Of a stretch of 64,000 nucleotides of DNA, positions 11,161 through 22,114 are shown piece by piece; positions within the stretch are counted from its first letter, which is position 1; the number at the start of each line of letters is the position of its first letter. The stretch comes from Brevundimonas sp. LM2 (GTDB lineage: Bacteria > Pseudomonadota > Alphaproteobacteria > Caulobacterales > Caulobacteraceae). The stretch spans positions 1 through 64,000 of the forward strand of contig NZ_CP019508.1 in the NCBI RefSeq assembly GCF_002002865.1, in the 5' to 3' direction. Position numbers and translations under genes: made by a program. The notes below the pieces were generated by a model that was not told the DNA's origin, searched no databases, and worked only from the letters and a program-made list of their open reading frames with translations.

Positions 11161-12135
11161 TCACACCGACGAAAGCGTGGCGAGAAACTCGATCAGGGCG
11201 GCGTTGACCGCGTCCGGCCGTTCCTGCTGCAGCCAGTGACCGGCCCCCGGCAGCACCGTCTGGCCGCGCAGGTCCGTCAGCCAGTCCGCCTGCTTCGCCT
11301 CATGCGCCCCGGCGTAGTGGCGGACCGGATCGCGTTCTCCGACCATGAACATCGACGGCTGATGGATTCTCTGCCCCTGCAGAAAGGCGGTCAGGGACCA
11401 GTTCAGGTCCAGGCACCGGTACCAGTCGAACGGCCCCTTGAATCCCCCGGCGCGGAAGGCCGAGACATATTCTGCGAAATGGGCCTCGCCCATCCACGGC
11501 GGCAGGGTGGCGTCGTCCGGCACCTCCGAGACGAAGTCGTGGCCGGGCGCGATGAAACCGGTCGACTGCCGCGCCGGCGGGGTCGCCCCGTCGTAGCTGT
11601 AGAAGCCCTTCCTCAGCGCCGTCGCCCCATCGGTCTCGAAGATCCGGTGCGCATCCGGGGCCTGGAACTGGCTCATGTAGAATTCGCCCCGTCCCGCCCG
11701 TTTTGCGATCGCCGCCAGGGCCGGGGTGGGCGGCCCGCCCGCCCGCCTCGGCTGGAACGGCACCGACAGGCCGGCGACCGCCCTGAACAGATCGGGCCGC
11801 GTCAGGGCGCAGTGCCAGGCCACCGGCGCGCCCCAGTCGTGACCGACGACGACGGCGTCGCTGCGCCCCAGGGCCCGCACCAGATCGACCATGTCCCCGA
11901 CCAGATGAAGGATCGTGTGATCCTCGGTCCGCTCCGGTTTGTCCGTCCCGCCATAGCCACGCATGTCGGGAGCGACCGCCCGGTATCCCACCTCGCCCAG
12001 GGCCGCCACCTGCGCCCGCCAGCTGATCCCCAGCTCCGGAAATCCGTGGATCAGCAGGACCAGAGGCCCGTCCTCCGGCCCGCTCTCCAGCACCTGCTGG
12101 CTCAGCCCGTCGGTGCGGAGGGTGCGGGTCTGCAT
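11161..12135 (-). CDS. alpha/beta hydrolase, epoxide hydrolase-like
   Basis: About 324 residues of the epoxide hydrolase branch. Motifs: oxyanion-hole LLIHGFPE, then PDMRGYGGTDKPE, nucleophile elbow VGHDWGAPVAW with Asp in the nucleophile position (GHDWG rather than GHSMG), a cap region with FYSYDGATPPA, and catalytic GAGHWLQQERPDAVN near the C-terminus. Start ATG 12135 (MQTRTLRTDG) is used; the frame is open further upstream but that part overlaps the divergent gene at 12279 and shows no family similarity. A GGACGGGTC nonamer is repeated about twice just downstream (11130-11160). The substrate is unknown. Confidence 0.85.
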   Translation of the reverse strand: MQTRTLRTDGLSQQVLESGPEDGPLVLLIHGFPELGISWRAQVAALGEVGYRAVAPDMRGYGGTDKPERTEDHTILHLVGDMVDLVRALGRSDAVVVGHDWGAPVAWHCALTRPDLFRAVAGLSVPFQPRRAGGPPTPALAAIAKRAGRGEFYMSQFQAPDAHRIFETDGATALRKGFYSYDGATPPARQSTGFIAPGHDFVSEVPDDATLPPWMGEAHFAEYVSAFRAGGFKGPFDWYRCLDLNWSLTAFLQGQRIHQPSMFMVGERDPVRHYAGAHEAKQADWLTDLRGQTVLPGAGHWLQQERPDAVNAALIEFLATLSSV

Positions 12136-12278
12136 CGGCGATCGGCTCTCGTTGAAGCGATAGTCTGCCCCGGCGACACACCCGTCGCAATCCGCTCCGA
12201 CCGGGCCGTTTCGGGCTGGCGAGCCGTCCACGGCGGAGGCAAGCTGCGCCACGCAGAACCCCAGCCGGAGCGCGTTTG

Positions 12279-13637
12279 ATGATGGCGATGGACATGACCC
12301 AGGCTGTGACGGCCCCGGCCGTCCAGGCCGATCCAATCGGTCGCTGGGAAGGGGCCCTGAACGTGGGTGGGACGGCCCTGCCCCTGGTCCTGCGGGTCGA
12401 ACGGGGGCCGGACGGTCCGGTGACCGTCCTCGACAGCCCGGCCCAGAACGCTCGCGGCATGCCGGTGACCGACCTGACCGTGACCGGCGGCGTGGTCCGC
12501 TTCCGCGTGCCCTTGGTGCGCGGCGGGTTCGAGGGGGCGGTCTCGGCCGACGGCGGCACCTGGACCGGGGCCTGGTCGCAGGGCGGAGGCTCCCTTCCGC
12601 TGATCCTGACGCGGGCAGACCCGGCCGTCGCCGCGCCGGCGGGTCCGAACCGCCCCCAGACGCCGCAACCGCCCTTCCCCTATGCCGCCCAGGACGTCAC
12701 CTTCCGGAACAATGGGGACGGCATCACCCTGGCCGGCACCCTGACCCTGCCGCAGGGACCCGGGCCGTTTCCGGCGGTCGTGCTGCTGACCGGGTCGGGG
12801 GCCCAGGACCGGGACGAGACGATCCTCGACCACAGGCCCTTCGCCGTCTGGGCGGATACCCTGACGCGGCGGGGCATCGCCGTGCTGCGCTATGACGACC
12901 GGGGGGTCGGCGGGTCGGGCGGCGGGTCGCTGGACGAGACCACGGCGGACTTCGCCGGCGACGCGGCGGCGGCCGTCGACCTTCTGCGCGCTCGGCCGGA
13001 GATCGACCCGGCCCGCATCGGCCTGATCGGCCACAGCGAGGGCGGCACGGCGGCCTTGATCGCCACCTCGGCTGGCGTGCCGGTCGCCTTCGTGGTGCTG
13101 ATCGCCGGACCGGCGGTGAGCGGGGCCGAGATCGTCACGGAACAGGCGGCCGGACTGACGGCCGCCGGCGGTGGCTCGCCCGAGCAGGTCGAGGACGCCC
13201 GCCGGATGCAGGGCGCTCTGATGGCGGCCGTGGTCACCAACCGGGACGACGGGGAGGCGGCCGCGCGCGCCGCCGAGGCCGTTCTGAGCGCGGCCGGTCA
13301 GAGCCCGGACCAGATCCGGAGCGCCCTCCCCGTGCTCAGCTCGGGCTGGTACCGCGCTGTCGTCGCCTACGATCCCGGTCCGGCGCTGACGGGCCTGCGG
13401 GTGCCGCTTCTGGCGGTCTACGGAACCAGGGATCTGACCGTTCCGGCCGACCAGAGCCGCGAGGTCCTGGCCCGGCTGAAGCCGGACGCGGACATCGTCG
13501 TCCTGCCGGGCCTCAATCACCTGATGCAGACGGCCACCACCGGCTTGCCCGGCGAATACGGAATGATCGAGGAAACCCTCGCCCCCGTCGCCCTGGCCAC
13601 CGTGACGGACTGGGTGGTCAAGGTGACCGCGCCCTGA
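12279..13637 (+). CDS. serine alpha/beta hydrolase with N-terminal beta domain
   Basis: About 452 residues. The C-terminal two thirds are an alpha/beta hydrolase: VVLLTGSGAQDRDE, RYDDRGVGGS, nucleophile elbow GLIGHSEGGTAAL, an Asp-bearing strand LLAVYGTRDLTVPADQS and LNHLMQTATTG as the His motif. The N-terminal 130 residues (IGRWEGALNVGGTALPLVLRVE) resemble the small beta domain often placed before secreted hydrolases of this type. ATG 12279 has in-frame Met codons beside it and no recognisable signal peptide, so the true start could differ. It is divergent from the epoxide hydrolase-like gene with about 140 bases between. Confidence 0.8.
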   Translation: MMAMDMTQAVTAPAVQADPIGRWEGALNVGGTALPLVLRVERGPDGPVTVLDSPAQNARGMPVTDLTVTGGVVRFRVPLVRGGFEGAVSADGGTWTGAWSQGGGSLPLILTRADPAVAAPAGPNRPQTPQPPFPYAAQDVTFRNNGDGITLAGTLTLPQGPGPFPAVVLLTGSGAQDRDETILDHRPFAVWADTLTRRGIAVLRYDDRGVGGSGGGSLDETTADFAGDAAAAVDLLRARPEIDPARIGLIGHSEGGTAALIATSAGVPVAFVVLIAGPAVSGAEIVTEQAAGLTAAGGGSPEQVEDARRMQGALMAAVVTNRDDGEAAARAAEAVLSAAGQSPDQIRSALPVLSSGWYRAVVAYDPGPALTGLRVPLLAVYGTRDLTVPADQSREVLARLKPDADIVVLPGLNHLMQTATTGLPGEYGMIEETLAPVALATVTDWVVKVTAP

Positions 13638-13640
13638 GCC

Positions 13641-14576
13641 CTAGACGGGATGCGTCGGCGGGGGCTGGATCGGCTCGGACCGGGTGGTCACCGCCGAATC
13701 CTCCGGCAGGGGGATGAACTCCAGATCGTCCTCGTCGGGCAGCTTCATCCGGCCGGCCTGCCAGTCGGCCTTGGCCTGGTCCAGCCGGGCCTGGGAGGAG
13801 GAGACGAAATTCCACCAGATCAGCCGCTGGCCGACCGGTTCGCCGCCAAGCGCCATGACCGTCGCCTGGGTCAGGGACTTGACCGTCGGCTCGGCATTGG
13901 GCTCCAGCACGATCATCTGGCCTTCGTGGAAGGTGCGGTCGCCGACCTCGATCGAGCCCTTGGCCACATACAGCGCCCGCTCGGACATGCCGCCGGTGCC
14001 CTTGCCGGGCGGCGGCGTGGTCCGCACCCCCGCCTGCATCTCCCAATGGACGTAGAACAGCGGCGAGGAGGTCACGACGTTGGCCTTGGCCCCATAGGCC
14101 TCGCCCGCCACCAGCCGCGCAAACAGGCCCCCATTCTCATAGGCGGGCAGGGAATCCTCGCCATAGTGCTGGAAGCCGGGATCCATCTCCTCGGCCTCGT
14201 CCGGCAGGGCGATCCAGGCCTGCATGCCGTTCATCGGGCCCCCTTGCGCCTTCTTCAGGGGATCGGTGCGCTCGGAATGGACGATGCCCTTGCCGGCCGT
14301 CATCCAGTTGACCTCGCCCGGCCGGATCGCCTGGGTGGCCCCCGTGCTGTCGCGGTGCATGATCTCGCCCTCGAACAGATAGGTCAGGGTCGACAGGCCG
14401 ATGTGCGGGTGGGGGCGGACGTTGATCGCCTCGGCCCCCGGCGCGAACTCGGCCGGGCCCATGTGATCCAGGAAGATGAAGGGCCCGACCATCCGGCGCG
14501 AATGGAACGGCAGGATCCGCCCGACCTCGAACCCGCCCAGGTCCTTCCTGCGCGCGTCGATCACCATCTCGATCAT
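13641..14576 (-). CDS. pirin family protein
   Basis: Bicupin protein of about 311 residues. The N-terminal cupin shows GPFIFLDHMGPAEF, then VRPHPHIGLSTLTYLFEGEI with the His pair and Glu that bind metal in pirins, followed by GEVNWMTAGKGIVHSER. The C-terminal half has the family FYVHWEMQAG and IWWNFVSSS blocks. Bacterial pirins often have quercetinase activity or unknown roles. The start ATG 14576 (MIEMVIDARRK) has SD AGGGAG 7 bases upstream; ATG 14618 is in the same frame. It is convergent with the hydrolase gene, with 3 bases between stops. Confidence 0.9.
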   Translation of the reverse strand: MIEMVIDARRKDLGGFEVGRILPFHSRRMVGPFIFLDHMGPAEFAPGAEAINVRPHPHIGLSTLTYLFEGEIMHRDSTGATQAIRPGEVNWMTAGKGIVHSERTDPLKKAQGGPMNGMQAWIALPDEAEEMDPGFQHYGEDSLPAYENGGLFARLVAGEAYGAKANVVTSSPLFYVHWEMQAGVRTTPPPGKGTGGMSERALYVAKGSIEVGDRTFHEGQMIVLEPNAEPTVKSLTQATVMALGGEPVGQRLIWWNFVSSSQARLDQAKADWQAGRMKLPDEDDLEFIPLPEDSAVTTRSEPIQPPPTHPV

Positions 14577-14653
14577 GTCGGTCGCTCCCTGGGCCAACGG
14601 GCCGTGTCCGCCCAGCATCGCCCGGCAAGGGGGGCGGGTTCAAGCCCGCAGGC

Positions 14654-15187
14654 TCAGAGTCCGACCATGGCCGCCAGCTTCGCCACCGTGTTCCAGTTGC
14701 GGCCCGTGCCGATGCCGATCAGACGCGGCTGAGCCTTTTCCGCCATCTTCGACGATCCGATTCCGTGCGGGTGCCACAGGAACAGATCGCCGCCCACCGC
14801 CTCGACCGCCTCGTCTCCGGTCGCGAAGGCGCGCAGGGCGGCGACCGCCCCGGGTTCGATCTCGCCCTTCATCACCATGACCAGCAGCTTCGCCGGATCG
14901 GTCAGCGCCGCGTCCGGAAAGGGATTGGCGGCCATCATCGACGCCCATTGGGCGGGGGTGCGGACCAGGGTCTCGATCCGCCGGCCGAACCGGACCTCGG
15001 TCTCCGCCTCGATCGCCGCCTCCAGTTCGGCCGGGTCCCGGTCGCTCTCGACCACCAGATTGCCGCTGGCCAGCAGGGTGCGCGGGTTGTCAAGCCCCAT
15101 GGCCTCGGCCATCGCGCGCTGCTCGCCGACCGCCGCGCGGACGCCGCCCGTGTTCATGGCGCGGAACAGGATGATGCGGTGATCCAT
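14654..15187 (-). CDS. DUF1697 family protein
   Basis: About 177 residues of the DUF1697 family, whose biochemical role is not established. Typical features are the N-terminal ILFRAMNTGGVRA stretch, LLASGNLVVESD near 40, the AANPFPDA segment near 85 and the C-terminal PRLIGIGTGRNWNTVAKLA. The ATG at 15187 lies one base past the mutM stop, so the two are almost certainly one transcript with mutM first. Confidence 0.85.
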   Translation of the reverse strand: MDHRIILFRAMNTGGVRAAVGEQRAMAEAMGLDNPRTLLASGNLVVESDRDPAELEAAIEAETEVRFGRRIETLVRTPAQWASMMAANPFPDAALTDPAKLLVMVMKGEIEPGAVAALRAFATGDEAVEAVGGDLFLWHPHGIGSSKMAEKAQPRLIGIGTGRNWNTVAKLAAMVGL

Positions 15188-15188
15188 G

Positions 15189-16052
15189 TCAGCGCCTCTG
15201 ACAGCTGGGGCAGTAGAAGGTCGAGCGGCCGCCCTGGACGATGCGCTTGACCACCCCCGTGCAGTCGTCGCCGTTGCAGGGTTCGCCTTCGCGGCCATAG
15301 ACGTCGAACCGGTGCTGGAAATAGCCCTGGCCGCCGTCGGCGTTGGCGAAGTCGCGCAGCGTCGAGCCGCCCGCCGCGATGGCGTCGTTCAGCACGTCGC
15401 GGACCACGACCGCCAGCCGCTCCAGCCGCGGCCGCGAGACCTTGCCCGCCGCGATCCTGGGCGAGATCCGCGCCCGGTACAAAGCCTCGCAGACATAGAT
15501 ATTGCCCAGCCCGGCCACGATCCGCTGGTCCAGCAGCGACACCTTGATGGTCTGTGTCTTGCCGTCGAAGGCCTCGGCCAGGTGAGCGCCGGAGAAGCCG
15601 TTCCCGAGCGGCTCGGGCCCCAGGCCGGCGAACCAGGGGTGCGCTTGGACCGCGTCGGTGGCGATCAGCCCCATGAAGCCGAACCGGCGCGCGTCGGCGA
15701 AGCCGATCCGGGTCGCCGCCCCGTCCCGCAGCGCGCACAGGCTCATATGCTCGTGCTTGCCGCTGATGGGGGCCGGTTCCTCGAACTCGCCCAGCTGCTC
15801 GCCGTCGACGGTGAACCGTCCCGTCATGCCCAGGTGGGTGACCCAGGTCTCGCCGGTGGACAGGGCCGTCAGCAGATATTTGGCCCGCCGCGCGATGCCT
15901 TCGACGCGCGCCCCCTGAAGCCGCTCCACGAACCGCTCGGGAAAGGGAAACCGCAGGTCCGGGCGGTTCTGTCGCACATGGGTCAGACGCGCCCCGAACA
16001 GCACCGGCTCCAGGCCCCGGCGGACCGTCTCGACCTCGGGAAGTTCAGGCAT
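15189..16052 (-). CDS. mutM: formamidopyrimidine-DNA glycosylase
   Basis: Base-excision repair enzyme removing 8-oxoguanine and formamidopyrimidines, with AP lyase activity. About 287 residues. The mature N-terminus PELPEVETVRRGL carries the catalytic Pro2 and Glu3, followed by RRAKYLLTAL with the conserved Lys, the helix-two-turn-helix GLGNIYVCEALYRARISP, and a C-terminal zinc finger with CNGDDC and CPSCQRR. The start ATG 16052 is fixed by the need for Pro at position 2. DUF1697 follows immediately. Confidence 0.97.
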   Translation of the reverse strand: MPELPEVETVRRGLEPVLFGARLTHVRQNRPDLRFPFPERFVERLQGARVEGIARRAKYLLTALSTGETWVTHLGMTGRFTVDGEQLGEFEEPAPISGKHEHMSLCALRDGAATRIGFADARRFGFMGLIATDAVQAHPWFAGLGPEPLGNGFSGAHLAEAFDGKTQTIKVSLLDQRIVAGLGNIYVCEALYRARISPRIAAGKVSRPRLERLAVVVRDVLNDAIAAGGSTLRDFANADGGQGYFQHRFDVYGREGEPCNGDDCTGVVKRIVQGGRSTFYCPSCQRR

Positions 16053-16244
16053 GGCGCGGTCTAGCGGACCCGGCCGGCCGGGTGAAGACCCGCCGGCGGG
16101 ACCTCGAGCTTGGCCGTTATCACCGAACACGGATCGATCTGCACGGAACCGCAATCTTACCTACATCGAACCCCTACACCCCTGTGCCATGGTCGCCGCA
16201 AAGGCCGGGCATTGCGATCGCAAAGCTTCGTATCGGGGGGTTCG

Positions 16245-17069
16245 ATGGCGCATATCACGACAGACACCCCACGCGGTCGCGCGCGGCCACGGGTCTCGTG
16301 GCACGGGCTGCGGCGCGAGGCCACGCGGGTGCGGCTGTCCCTGGCCGCCGGCCTGCGCCTGGACGAGCCCGTCGCCGTGGCCGCCCTCGTCGTGCTGGCC
16401 CTGTCCGTCTATTTCATCGTCCTGCCCGGCGTGGATCTGGCGGTCACCCGGCTGTTCTATGACGTTGACGGCGGCTTCGCCCTGGCCGGCGACCCGGTTC
16501 TGAAGGCCCTGCGCAAATCCTCGACCTATGTGCTGCTGACGATCGTCCTGGGTCTGCTCGGCGCGGTGGTTCTCGGGCTGCGCGCACGGGCGGGTCGAGT
16601 TCCGCGCTACAGCCGCCGGGCGCTGGTCCTGCTGGCCGGTCTGGCGATCGGGCCGGGCCTGATCGTTAACGGCCTGCTGAAGTCGATGTGGGGCCGCCCC
16701 CGTCCGATTCAGGTCGACCAGTTCGGCGGCGAGACGACCTTCACCCCCGCCTGGACGATCAGCGACGGCTGCGCCAGCAACTGTTCCTTCGTCTCGGGCG
16801 AGGCCTCGTCCGCCGCCTGGATGGTGGCGGCCGTCTTCCTGATGACACCCCCGGAATGGCGGCGCTGGACCGTGCCGGCCGTGGTCATCTATGGCGCGGC
16901 CCTGTCGCTGAACCGGATGGCGTTCGGGGGGCATTTCCTGTCGGACACGCTGCTGTCCTGGGCCATCGTCGGCCTGGTGCTCGCCGTGCTGCACCGGCTG
17001 ATGCTGAAATGTCCGGTCGAGGCGCGCCGCGCGCGCCGGGCCCAGCGGGGCCGGCCCCAGGCCGCCTGA
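16245..17069 (+). CDS. PAP2 family membrane phosphatase
   Basis: About 274 residues with six predicted membrane helices. The three phosphatase motifs are present as KSMWGRPRP, then SFVSGEASSAAW in place of the usual PSGH motif, then NRMAFGGHFLSD. The His of the second motif is Glu here while the third-motif His and Asp are kept. Likely substrates are lipid phosphates (undecaprenyl pyrophosphate, lipid A or phosphatidyl phosphates); the sequence does not decide. ATG 16245 follows an SD-like GGGGGG with 5-base spacing. It is divergent from mutM. Confidence 0.85.
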   Translation: MAHITTDTPRGRARPRVSWHGLRREATRVRLSLAAGLRLDEPVAVAALVVLALSVYFIVLPGVDLAVTRLFYDVDGGFALAGDPVLKALRKSSTYVLLTIVLGLLGAVVLGLRARAGRVPRYSRRALVLLAGLAIGPGLIVNGLLKSMWGRPRPIQVDQFGGETTFTPAWTISDGCASNCSFVSGEASSAAWMVAAVFLMTPPEWRRWTVPAVVIYGAALSLNRMAFGGHFLSDTLLSWAIVGLVLAVLHRLMLKCPVEARRARRAQRGRPQAA

Positions 17070-17152
17070 TCCGGTCGCCTCTCGGCACAGGGGCGTTGCC
17101 GAAGCGGGGTTTTGTCGATTAGGTCGCGCGGATCGACCGCGAGGACCGCCGA

Positions 17153-19204
17153 ATGACCGACACGCCCGCCCCCGCCAAGCCCGCTGGGCGTATCGAACTG
17201 ACCCTGCGCGCCCTGGTCCTGGGCTGTCTGCTGGCGGTGATCTTCACCGCCGCCAACACCTATCTAGGCCTCAAGGTCGGGCTGACCTTCGCCTCGGCCA
17301 TCCCGGCGGCGGTCATCTCCATGGCCATCCTGCGGCTGTTCAAGACCTCGACGATCTGGGAAAACATGACGGTCCAGACTGTCGCCTCGGTCGGCGGGGC
17401 TATGAGCTCGATCATCTTCGTCCTGCCGGGCCTGGTCATGGTCGGCTGGTGGCTGGACTTTCCGTTCTGGGAATCGGTGCTGATCTGCGTGTTCGGCGGG
17501 ATCCTGGGCGTGACCTTCTCGATCCCCCTGCGCCGCGCCCTGGTGGTCGAGGCGGGCCTGCCCTACCCCGAGGGCGTCGCCGCCGCCGAGGTCCTGACCG
17601 TCGGCTCGCGTGGGGCCGAACAGACCGAGAGCGCCGTGCGCGAGAACGCCTCGGGCCTGTGGGTCGTCGTCACCGGGGCCCTGGTCTCGGCCGGCTATGC
17701 CCTGCTGGTCGCGGGCCGGGTCTTCGCGGGCGAGGCGGCGCGGTTCATCCGCCTGCCCGCCTCCCTGGGCGGCGGGGCGACGGGCCTCGGCTTCGGCATG
17801 CAGTTCGCCCTGCTGGGCGCCGGCCATCTGATCGGCCTCAGCGTCGGCCTGGCCCAGGCCTTCGGTCTGCTGCTGGCCTGGGGCATCGCCGTGCCGATCC
17901 TGACCAGCCCCGACACCATCGCCTGGCTGACCGCCAACGGCATTCCCTCGATCGCCACCACCCTGCCGGTCGGCGTCGGGGCCGAGGAACTGGCCACCAC
18001 GGTCTGGGCCCGCGAGGTCCGGTTTATGGGGGCCGGCGTGATCGGCGTCGCCGCCCTCTGGACCCTGATCAAACTGGCCGGCCCCCTGATCGGCGGGCTC
18101 ACCTCCGCCCTGGCCGCCAACCGCAGGCGCAGCGCGGGCGAGGTCCTGGCCCGGACCGAGCAGGACATCCCCATGACCATCGTGGCCGGCCTGTCGCTGG
18201 CCTGCCTGGTCGGCATCGCCGGCATCCTGGCCTGGTTCGCCCAGGGTAATCCGACCCTGGCCGGATCGACCGGACTGCTGGTCGCGGGCGGCCTGATCTA
18301 TGTGGTGGTGGTCGGCTTCGCCGTGGCCGCCATCTGCGGCTACATGGCCGGGCTGATCGGATCGTCCAACAGCCCGGTGTCGGGCGTCGGCATCCTGGCC
18401 GTGGTCATCGCCTCGGTGCTCATGCTGGGCGTCCTGGCCCTGGCCGGCGTGCCCGCCGATCCCTCGGTCGTGGCCTTCGCCCTGATCGTCACCGCCATCG
18501 TCTTCGCCGTGGCCGTGATCGCCAACGACAACCTGCAGGACCTGAAGACCGGCCAGCTGGTCGAGGCCACGCCCTGGCGTCAGCAGACCGCCCTGATCGT
18601 GGGCGTCGCCGCCGGGGCCCTGGTCATCCCCCTGATCCTCAACCTGCTGAACCAGGCCTTCGGCTTCGCCGGAGGCCCCCCCGGGATCGCCGACGAACCC
18701 CTGGCCGCGCCCCAGGCGACGCTGATCTCGGCCCTGGCGCGCGGCGTCATCGGCGGCGACCTGCGCTGGGACCTGATCGGCCTGGGGGCCTGTATCGGCG
18801 TGGTCATCATCATCGCCGACGCCGTGCTGAACGCCTCCACGAAGGGCAAGGTCAAGCTGCCGCCGCTGGCGGTGGGCATCGGCTTCTACCTGCCGGCCGC
18901 CGTCACGACGATGCTGGTCATCGGCGCGGTGTGCGGCTGGCTCTACGACAAGGCGATCAAGACCACCCGCTTCGCCGACGTCGGCCGTCGGATGGGCGTG
19001 CTGCTGGCCTCGGGCCTGATCGTCGGCGAGAGCCTGTTCCTGGTCATGACCGCCGGGGTCATCGTCTCCACCGGCGACGACGCTCCCTTCGCCATGCTGC
19101 CCGAGGGCTCGGCCTGGCCGGCCATGCTGTCGGGGATCGCGGTGTTCGCGGTCCTGACCTTCGCCCTGTACCGCTGGGTGCGCGGGCGGGCGGAGAAGGT
19201 TTGA
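17153..19204 (+). CDS. OPT family oligopeptide transporter
   Basis: About 683 residues in many hydrophobic helices, matching the OPT/YSL superfamily of proton-coupled peptide or metal-chelate transporters. Family hallmarks: AANTYLGLKVGLTFASAIPAAV and the SSNSPVSGVGIL loop, with VIANDNLQDLKTGQLV and GATPW-like stretches near the middle. It lacks a signal sequence beyond the first helix. There are no companion genes for siderophore synthesis, so the substrate is open. A TTAGGGC hairpin begins a few bases after the stop. Confidence 0.92.
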   Translation: MTDTPAPAKPAGRIELTLRALVLGCLLAVIFTAANTYLGLKVGLTFASAIPAAVISMAILRLFKTSTIWENMTVQTVASVGGAMSSIIFVLPGLVMVGWWLDFPFWESVLICVFGGILGVTFSIPLRRALVVEAGLPYPEGVAAAEVLTVGSRGAEQTESAVRENASGLWVVVTGALVSAGYALLVAGRVFAGEAARFIRLPASLGGGATGLGFGMQFALLGAGHLIGLSVGLAQAFGLLLAWGIAVPILTSPDTIAWLTANGIPSIATTLPVGVGAEELATTVWAREVRFMGAGVIGVAALWTLIKLAGPLIGGLTSALAANRRRSAGEVLARTEQDIPMTIVAGLSLACLVGIAGILAWFAQGNPTLAGSTGLLVAGGLIYVVVVGFAVAAICGYMAGLIGSSNSPVSGVGILAVVIASVLMLGVLALAGVPADPSVVAFALIVTAIVFAVAVIANDNLQDLKTGQLVEATPWRQQTALIVGVAAGALVIPLILNLLNQAFGFAGGPPGIADEPLAAPQATLISALARGVIGGDLRWDLIGLGACIGVVIIIADAVLNASTKGKVKLPPLAVGIGFYLPAAVTTMLVIGAVCGWLYDKAIKTTRFADVGRRMGVLLASGLIVGESLFLVMTAGVIVSTGDDAPFAMLPEGSAWPAMLSGIAVFAVLTFALYRWVRGRAEKV

Positions 19205-19216
19205 GGAAAGGGCTGA

Positions 19217-19320
19217 GGGCTTAGGGCTTAGGGCTTAGGGCTTAGGGCTTAGGGCTTAGGATCGAATGGTCAGATACCGCGACCCCTGCTCAATCCCTAA
19301 GACCTAAGACCTAAGACCTA
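19217..19320. repeat. TTAGGGC tandem arm with complementary arm (family B, copy 1)
   Basis: The left arm 19217-19260 is about six tandem copies of the heptamer GGCTTAG; the right arm 19294-19320 is tandem CCTAAGA words that pair with it. The loop is about 33 bases. Placed right after the OPT gene stop and before typA, so it is likely to form a terminator-like hairpin. Confidence 0.85.
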
Positions 19321-19443
19321 CCCCCTCCTCCCCAGCTATGGCCTTTCGCGCTGCCACGCTGTAAGAGGCGCGCGCTCCCCGCATGACGCCCCTAACGAGC
19401 GGCCCCCGCATCCTGTCGGCCGCCTTTTCGCATTGAACGACCC

Positions 19444-21276
<1,833 letters not shown>

Positions 21277-21283
21277 GCACCAT

Positions 21284-21340
21284 GTGGCTGGTGGTTGGTG
21301 ACGGGTGTCGGCTCGCGTGAGCCGCCAGCCACCAGCCACC
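21284..21340. repeat. GTGGCTG-family hairpin (family A, copy 1)
   Basis: The left arm 21284-21300 (GTGGCTGGTGGTTGGTG) pairs with the right arm 21324-21340 (GCCAGCCACCAGCCACC); an inner stem GGCTC/GAGCC sits in the loop. It fills the gap between the convergent typA and moeB-like genes, so it could end transcription from both sides. Confidence 0.85.
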
Positions 21341-21342
21341 AT

Positions 21343-22083
21343 TCACCTCTCTGCGCACACCGAACACTCCGGATCCGCGGTCACCGTCACCGTCCGGCTG
21401 GTGGCGGACAAGCCGTCATAGAGCAGCAGCCGCCCGATCAGGGCCTCGCCGGCCCCGGTGATGATCTTGATCGCCTCCAGCGCCGCCATGGCCCCGACCA
21501 CGCCGGCCAGGGCGCCCACGACCCCGACCCGCGCGCAGGTCTCGGCGTCCGGCGGAATGTCCGGCACCAGGCAGCGGTAGCAGGGCCGCCCCTCGAACAC
21601 CCCCACCTGCCCGCTCCAGCGGCCCAGCGCGCCCGACACCAGTGGCATGCCTGCCGCGACGCAGGCGGCGTTGACGGCATGGCGGACGGTGAAGTCGTCC
21701 GTCCCGTCCAGCACGACATCGGCCCCGGCGATGACCGAGGCGGCATTGGCGGCCGTCAGCGGCTCGTCGATCGCCTCCACCCGAACGTGCGGGTTGATCG
21801 CCGCCAGCCGTCCCGCCGCCGCCTCGACCTTGGGCCGACCCACATCGGCGGTATCGAACAGGATCTGGCGCTGCAGGTTGGACAGGGCGACCGTGTCGCC
21901 GTCGATGATCCTCAGGGTGCCCACCCCGGCCGCCGCCAGATACAGGGCGGCCGGACCGCCGACCCCGCCGGCCCCCACGATCAGGACGGTGGCGCGCGCC
22001 AGGGCTTGCTGTCCCGGTCCGCCGATCTCGGCCAGGACCAGGTGGCGGGCGTACCGCTCGACTTGCTCGGGAGTGAATGCCAT
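21343..22083 (-). CDS. HesA/MoeB/ThiF family E1-like adenylyltransferase
   Basis: About 246 residues. ATP-dependent enzyme adenylating the C-terminus of a small sulfur-carrier protein, as MoeB does for MoaD and ThiF for ThiS. Visible features: nucleotide-binding VLIVGAGGVGGPAALYLAAAGVG, the DGDTVALSNLQRQILF block, Asp in DVVLDGTDDF, two Cys pairs (CYRC and CSVC) that bind zinc, and the catalytic-Cys region ETCARVGV. No MoaD or ThiS partner is nearby, so the partner is undecided. Length and motifs fit MoeB best. Confidence 0.88.
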   Translation of the reverse strand: MAFTPEQVERYARHLVLAEIGGPGQQALARATVLIVGAGGVGGPAALYLAAAGVGTLRIIDGDTVALSNLQRQILFDTADVGRPKVEAAAGRLAAINPHVRVEAIDEPLTAANAASVIAGADVVLDGTDDFTVRHAVNAACVAAGMPLVSGALGRWSGQVGVFEGRPCYRCLVPDIPPDAETCARVGVVGALAGVVGAMAALEAIKIITGAGEALIGRLLLYDGLSATSRTVTVTADPECSVCAER

Positions 22084-22114
22084 CCGTCCCCGTTAGGAGC
22101 TGGACGACGCCGCG

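Noticed and set aside
19217..19320. Tandem heptamer array considered as a CRISPR array
   Set aside because: Units are 7 bases with no spacers, and the second arm is the reverse complement; it is a hairpin, not an array of repeats and spacers.
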